Positions 60,635 through 64,000 of a stretch of 64,000 bases of DNA are shown here, piece after piece. The position numbers and the translations under genes were made by a program. The stretch spans positions 62,001 through 126,000 of the forward strand of contig CAZJWX010000003.1 of the NCBI GenBank assembly GCA_964549915.1. Reading direction: 5' to 3'. This DNA comes from JAUZRW01 sp964549915 (lineage in GTDB: Bacteria > Chloroflexota > Anaerolineae > Aggregatilineales > Phototrophicaceae). A model generated the notes under the pieces. That model did not search any database. It was not told where the DNA came from and saw only the letters and a program-made list of their open reading frames with translations. Position 1 is the stretch's first letter. Each line of letters opens with the position of its first letter.

Positions 60635-61299
60635 TGTCGATACTATCGCGCATTCGTCAGAAGCTACGCCGTCCCTTGCGCACGCTCAGCAGCCAGCAGG
60701 CCTATGCCCAATGGGCTGCAACCTACCCCGCTCACGCACACAACCGCCTGATGGCAGTCGAACAAGAGGCAATGCTAGCAGTCATGCCACCGCTGAAGGG
60801 ACGCGCTGTGCTGGATCTGGCCTGCGGGACGGGGCGCTACGCACAGATCGCCCGGCAGCAGGGCGCAGCCTTGGTGGTTGGGGTTGATGATCACCTCACG
60901 ATGCTGCGCGGAGCTACCGTACCAGACCTGGCTCAGGGGACGATGGAAGCAATTCCGCTGCCGACCAACAGCATGAATGTCGTGATCTGTGGCCTGGCGC
61001 TGGGGCATCTCCCCAGGGTTGGCCCGGCCATGCGGGAAATCAGCCGCGTGTTGCGCGGGGGAGGTATCTGTGTGCTCAGTGACTTCCACCCCTTCCAGTA
61101 TTTGCGCGGAGCACAACGCACCTTCATCGCCGCCGATGGACGCACGTACGCTGTGGAGCACTACGCGCACCTCTACGCGGATTATGCCGAGGCGACGCGC
61201 AGCGCTGGCCTCTCGATCCAACTGGTGCGTGAACCCATATTGCCGGAGGGGGACGGAACCCCTGTGGTATTGGTGCTGCGCCTGGAAAAACGCACCTAA
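60634..61299 (+). CDS. Class I SAM-dependent methyltransferase, UbiE/BioC-like (221 aa)
   Basis: Motif I VLDLACGTGRYAQIA (59-73), VVGVDDHLTML, the acidic LAQGTMEAIPLPTNSMNVVICGLALGHL region split over motif II, then LRGGGICVLSDFHP. ATG 60634 is coupled by TGATG to the membrane-protein gene. It is the last gene of the radical SAM operon, so it probably methylates the same substrate. Its stop overlaps the convergent small membrane gene by four bases. Confidence 0.88.
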   Translation: MSILSRIRQKLRRPLRTLSSQQAYAQWAATYPAHAHNRLMAVEQEAMLAVMPPLKGRAVLDLACGTGRYAQIARQQGAALVVGVDDHLTMLRGATVPDLAQGTMEAIPLPTNSMNVVICGLALGHLPRVGPAMREISRVLRGGGICVLSDFHPFQYLRGAQRTFIAADGRTYAVEHYAHLYADYAEATRSAGLSIQLVREPILPEGDGTPVVLVLRLEKRT

Positions 61300-61508
61300 G
61301 ACTCCGAATCGCCCTGACGCACCAGGGCATAGCCGCCAATCACGAGCGCAATCAGCAACGGCGGAACCAGCAGCGATCCCAGCAACCGCGCCAGCACATC
61401 CGCGCCAGCCAGCACCACGAAGTACATCAGCAGGAAGACTCCCACGCCCAGCACTGCCAGCAGCGCACCCGCCACCAGCGCCTGCACCAGGAAGCGATTG
61501 TCATTCAT
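61296..61508 (-). CDS. Small two-helix membrane protein (70 aa)
   Basis: Two hydrophobic helices (about 8-32 and 38-61) with a short polar C-terminus. ATG 61508 is chosen since GAGG lies 6 bases upstream; an ATG at 61520 would add four residues. It has no recognisable family. The TAG stop shares bases 61296-61299 with the TAA stop of the convergent methyltransferase. Confidence 0.65.
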   Translation of the reverse strand: MNDNRFLVQALVAGALLAVLGVGVFLLMYFVVLAGADVLARLLGSLLVPPLLIALVIGGYALVRQGDSES

Positions 61509-61658
61509 GAAATGCCTCATTTCTCAAGAATCGGTTCGTTAGCGGGCGCATTGTAGCGCATGGAGTTCGAACTTAGGATAGATGGTTTTGCGAGGAATCC
61601 GGGGCTGGATACAAAGAAGCCATCCGATATGGATGGCTTTTGAAGCGCATTTTTGTAG

Positions 61659-61730
61659 CTGGGAGACCTGGACTCGAACCAGGAATGGCGGAACCAGAAT
61701 CCGCTGTTTTGCCAATTAAACTATCTCCCA
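61659..61730 (-). tRNA. tRNA-Gln (anticodon CTG)
   Basis: Minus strand: acceptor TGGGAGA pairs with TCTCCCA, anticodon stem GCGGA/TCCGC with loop TTCTGGT giving CTG (61697-61695), T arm CCTGGTTCGAGTCCAGG. CCA is not encoded. It lies 54 bases downstream of gltX on the same strand and may be cotranscribed with it. Confidence 0.95.
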
Positions 61731-61783
61731 AAGCTTCGCAATCATACTGGGAACCATGGGAGATGTCAAGATTATGTTGCCCT

Positions 61784-63280
61784 TTATTCAGGGCTTTTGA
61801 GCTGTGCCACACTCAGTTTGATGCGCCGGATTGACTCCTCTTTGCCGAGGATTTCCATCGTCTCGAAAGTGGGTGGCGAAATCTTCTGTCCGGTAATCGC
61901 CACGCGGATTGAGCCGAAGAGCTGACCGTTCTTCACACCCAGTTCTTTCGCCAGCGCCTTGAAGGCTTCGTACTGCGCTTCATGCGAGAAGTCGTCCAGC
62001 CTCTCGATCAATTCGACGGCGGCTTTCAGACAGCGTACCGTGCCCTCCGCGTCCATCTTCTTCTGGATCAGCAAATCTGCCGGAGGTGCCTGGAAGTTGC
62101 CCCAATCATCAAAGAGGAAGCCCGCCAGTTCCACTGCTTTCGGCAGCATATCAATGCGCGTCTGGATCACTGGCGTGATTTTCGCCAGCAGCTCATCATC
62201 GACCGTGTACCCGGCCTCTTCGAAGTAAGGCTTCAGGAGTTGCGCCAGTTCTTGCGTGTCCATCTCGCGGATGTAGTGCCCGTTGAGCCAGGTCAGCTTG
62301 TCGATCGGGTAAGCGCTGTTGGCCGGATTCACATCTTTCAGGTCGAAGCGCTCAGCAGCCTGATCCATGCTGAAGACTTCCACGTTGTCGCCGAAGTTCC
62401 AGCCGATGTTCGCCAGGAAGTTGAGCACAGCGTCGGGTACGTAACCGCCCTCGATGAAGTCCTGCGCCAGTACCGGGATGTCCTGCCCATCTTCGCTGGC
62501 GACTTTGCGCTTGCTGAGCTTCCCCTTGCCATTGGGATTGAGGATGAGGGGCATGTGGGCATACTGCGGTTTCTCCCACCCGAAAGCCTCCCACAGATGC
62601 CAGTGCAGCGGCAGCGAGGGCAGCCACTCGACGCCGCGCGTGACATGGGTGATCTCCATGAAATGATCATCGACCACATGCGCCAGATGATAGGTCGGGA
62701 AGCCGTCCGCCTTCAGCAGCACCGTATCTTTGAGCGTGTCGTTCTCGAATTCCGTTTTGCCGCGCACGATGTCCTGTGTGATGACCTTACCTTCTCGCGG
62801 CGTCTTGAAACGGATCACGTAGGGTTTGCCTTCGGCTTCCAGCTTCGCAACCTCTTCTTCCGTGAGGTTGCGGGCGCGTCCATCATAGCCCGGGGGCAGC
62901 CCCATCTTCTTGCGCTCTTCCGCGATTTGTTCTAGCTCTTGCGGTGTCTCGAAGGCCTTGTACGCCTTGCCCTGCTCCAGCAGCCAGTTCGCCCACTTCT
63001 GGTAAAGCTCCAGACGTTCCGACTGGCGATAGGGGCCGTAATCGCCGCCGACATGAGGGCCTTCGTCGAATGCAATACCGAGCCAGTCAAAAGCGCGTAG
63101 GATCCCCTCTTCCGAACCTTCGACATAGCGCGTCTGGTCGGTATCTTCAATGCGCAGAATCTGCTGCCCCCCAAAGCGACGCACATAGAGCCAGTTGAAA
63201 ATCGCCAGCCGGACGCCACCCAGGTGCAGTGGGCCAGTGGGGCTGGGGCCGAGGCGTAAGCGCACAGGTTTGTCAGTCAC
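61784..63280 (-). CDS. gltX: Glutamyl-tRNA synthetase
   Basis: Class I synthetase that charges tRNA-Glu, and in many bacteria also mischarges tRNA-Gln for later amidation by GatCAB. The HIGH element reads HLGG (19-22) in GPSPTGPLHLGG, and the second signature is KLSKR (254-258). The protein starts with GTG, and AAGGAG lies 8 bases upstream. The length of 498 is typical. Next to tRNA-Gln; no GlnRS or GatCAB genes are visible here, so which route makes Gln-tRNA cannot be decided. Follows rodA by 70 bases on the same strand. Confidence 0.97.
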   Translation of the reverse strand: MTDKPVRLRLGPSPTGPLHLGGVRLAIFNWLYVRRFGGQQILRIEDTDQTRYVEGSEEGILRAFDWLGIAFDEGPHVGGDYGPYRQSERLELYQKWANWLLEQGKAYKAFETPQELEQIAEERKKMGLPPGYDGRARNLTEEEVAKLEAEGKPYVIRFKTPREGKVITQDIVRGKTEFENDTLKDTVLLKADGFPTYHLAHVVDDHFMEITHVTRGVEWLPSLPLHWHLWEAFGWEKPQYAHMPLILNPNGKGKLSKRKVASEDGQDIPVLAQDFIEGGYVPDAVLNFLANIGWNFGDNVEVFSMDQAAERFDLKDVNPANSAYPIDKLTWLNGHYIREMDTQELAQLLKPYFEEAGYTVDDELLAKITPVIQTRIDMLPKAVELAGFLFDDWGNFQAPPADLLIQKKMDAEGTVRCLKAAVELIERLDDFSHEAQYEAFKALAKELGVKNGQLFGSIRVAITGQKISPPTFETMEILGKEESIRRIKLSVAQLKSPE

Positions 63281-63350
63281 GGAAGATGCTCCTTCGGTTC
63301 GTTTTCTCGGAGGTTGTTACGGATCACTGATTATAGGGCAAGCCAGGGGG

Positions 63351-64000
63351 TTACGAAAGGCGCTTACGGCGCACGATCACGCTCTGCACCAGCCCAATGC
63401 CCACCATCGTGAACAGCAATGACGTGCCGCCGGAACTGACAAATGGCAGCGTTAAGCCCGTCACTGGCATCAAATTGAGATTCATGCCGATAGAGACAAC
63501 GGTCTGGAAGAAGATCATCCCCGCAACACCGTAGCAAATCATGCTGCCGAGGGGGTCAGCAGCGAGCCGCGCCCCGCGTAGAATGCGCATGAGGAGCACG
63601 CCCAATAAGCCCATCGTCGCCATGCCACCCACGAAGCCGAACTCATGCGCGATCACGCTGAAGATGAAATCGGTGTGGCGCACGCGCAGGAAGCGTCCGG
63701 CGTTCTGCGACCCGGTTGTATAGCCTTTGCCGAACAAGCCGCCAGAACCGATGGCGATGCGTGCTTGCTGGATGTTGTACTGCGAGCCGAAACGCGCTTC
63801 AAGGTCATCTTCATCTGCCTGGAAGAGAAAGGTCGTGATGCGCTCCAACTGATAGGGCTGCAACTGAGTCAGGCCGAAGGGCAGCGCGATGGCCCCCGCC
63901 AGCCCCATGATGGCGATGTGTCGGATGCGCAGTCCCGCCGCCCAGGTGATCGTCGCCCAAATGACGATGAAAACAATGGTCGTCCCCAGGTCTGGCTGGA
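63351..64000 (-). CDS. rodA: Rod-shape-determining SEDS glycosyltransferase RodA, C-terminal part (cut by window edge)
   Basis: Polymerises peptidoglycan glycan strands during elongation, using lipid II. The visible 216 residues include the family's QPDLGTT at the very edge, QYNIQQARIAIGSGGLFGKGY, HTDFIFSVIAHEFGFVGG and the closing NLNLMPVTGLTLPFVSSGGTS and VQSVIVRRKR. The combination NIQQARIAIGSGG and PVTGLTLPF points to RodA over FtsW. The 5' end lies beyond base 64000. Confidence 0.93.
   Translation of the reverse strand, partial: QPDLGTTIVFIVIWATITWAAGLRIRHIAIMGLAGAIALPFGLTQLQPYQLERITTFLFQADEDDLEARFGSQYNIQQARIAIGSGGLFGKGYTTGSQNAGRFLRVRHTDFIFSVIAHEFGFVGGMATMGLLGVLLMRILRGARLAADPLGSMICYGVAGMIFFQTVVSIGMNLNLMPVTGLTLPFVSSGGTSLLFTMVGIGLVQSVIVRRKRLS

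Noticed and set aside
1..64000. CRISPR array, rRNA operon or prophage
   Set aside because: No regularly spaced repeats, rRNA segments or phage structural genes were seen on either strand.

Overview
The window looks like an ordinary stretch of chromosome from a Chloroflexota bacterium, probably Anaerolineae-like. This placement is inferred from gene content and protein style: several very large multi-membrane GT-C type proteins, secreted proteins with Thr/Pro-rich linkers, soluble hybrid histidine kinases, and a LysM lipoprotein. There is no marker gene such as 16S rRNA to confirm it. Codon use is GC-rich and even, apart from a visibly AT-richer gene at 45.1-47.3 kb. I see no insertion sequence, prophage, CRISPR array or replication origin.

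Layout. 0-5 kb: leftward operon of a GT4 glycosyltransferase, a methyltransferase and two GT-C/GT39-like membrane proteins, joined by 8-base overlaps. The gap at 5013-5316 holds two promoters. 5.3-9 kb: tRNA-Gly(CCC), a CTC-type ribosomal protein L25 gene, and gyrA facing it. 9-16 kb: exported TPR protein, a 56-residue membrane peptide, an N-terminal nucleophile acylase of the penicillin acylase family, then a leftward group of a 141-residue membrane protein, birA, a membrane-anchored unknown and (separated by 45 bases) a 76-residue membrane protein. 16.2-17.5 kb: thiolase. 17.5-34.9 kb: envelope region with four further GT-C-like proteins, a heterodimeric ABC exporter, and an operon of a double-HTH regulator, a TPR protein and a GT-C protein. 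35-39.7 kb: GAF/PAS histidine kinase, and an APC transporter with an unusual insertion and tail.

40-45 kb: rightward acyl-CoA cluster (carboxylase beta subunit, methyltransferase, acyl-CoA dehydrogenase, AtuA-like protein) resembling the Liu/Atu pathways of leucine and acyclic terpene breakdown. A promoter bracketed by two matching palindromes lies inside it. BirA at 15 kb would biotinylate the partner alpha subunit, which is not in this window. 45.1-47.3 kb: a fusion of a RelE/ParE-like domain to a UvrD-type helicase, the most foreign-looking and most intriguing gene here. 47.3-55 kb: B3/B4-domain protein, MFS transporter, crcB, uppP, a receiver-kinase protein, LysM lipoprotein, Nudix hydrolase, rplS and a class I glutamine-amidotransferase-like hydrolase. 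55-61.5 kb: membrane histidine kinase next to an AlbA_2/HATPase protein, then a divergent operon of a radical SAM/SPASM protein, a membrane protein and a methyltransferase. 61.6-64 kb: tRNA-Gln(CTG), gltX and the 3' end of rodA.

Taken together, the window mixes information-processing genes (gyrA, rplY, rplS, gltX, tRNAs), envelope building (GT-C proteins, uppP, rodA, exporter) and branched acyl-CoA metabolism. Many promoters share an extended -10 of the form TGCTAtaaT.
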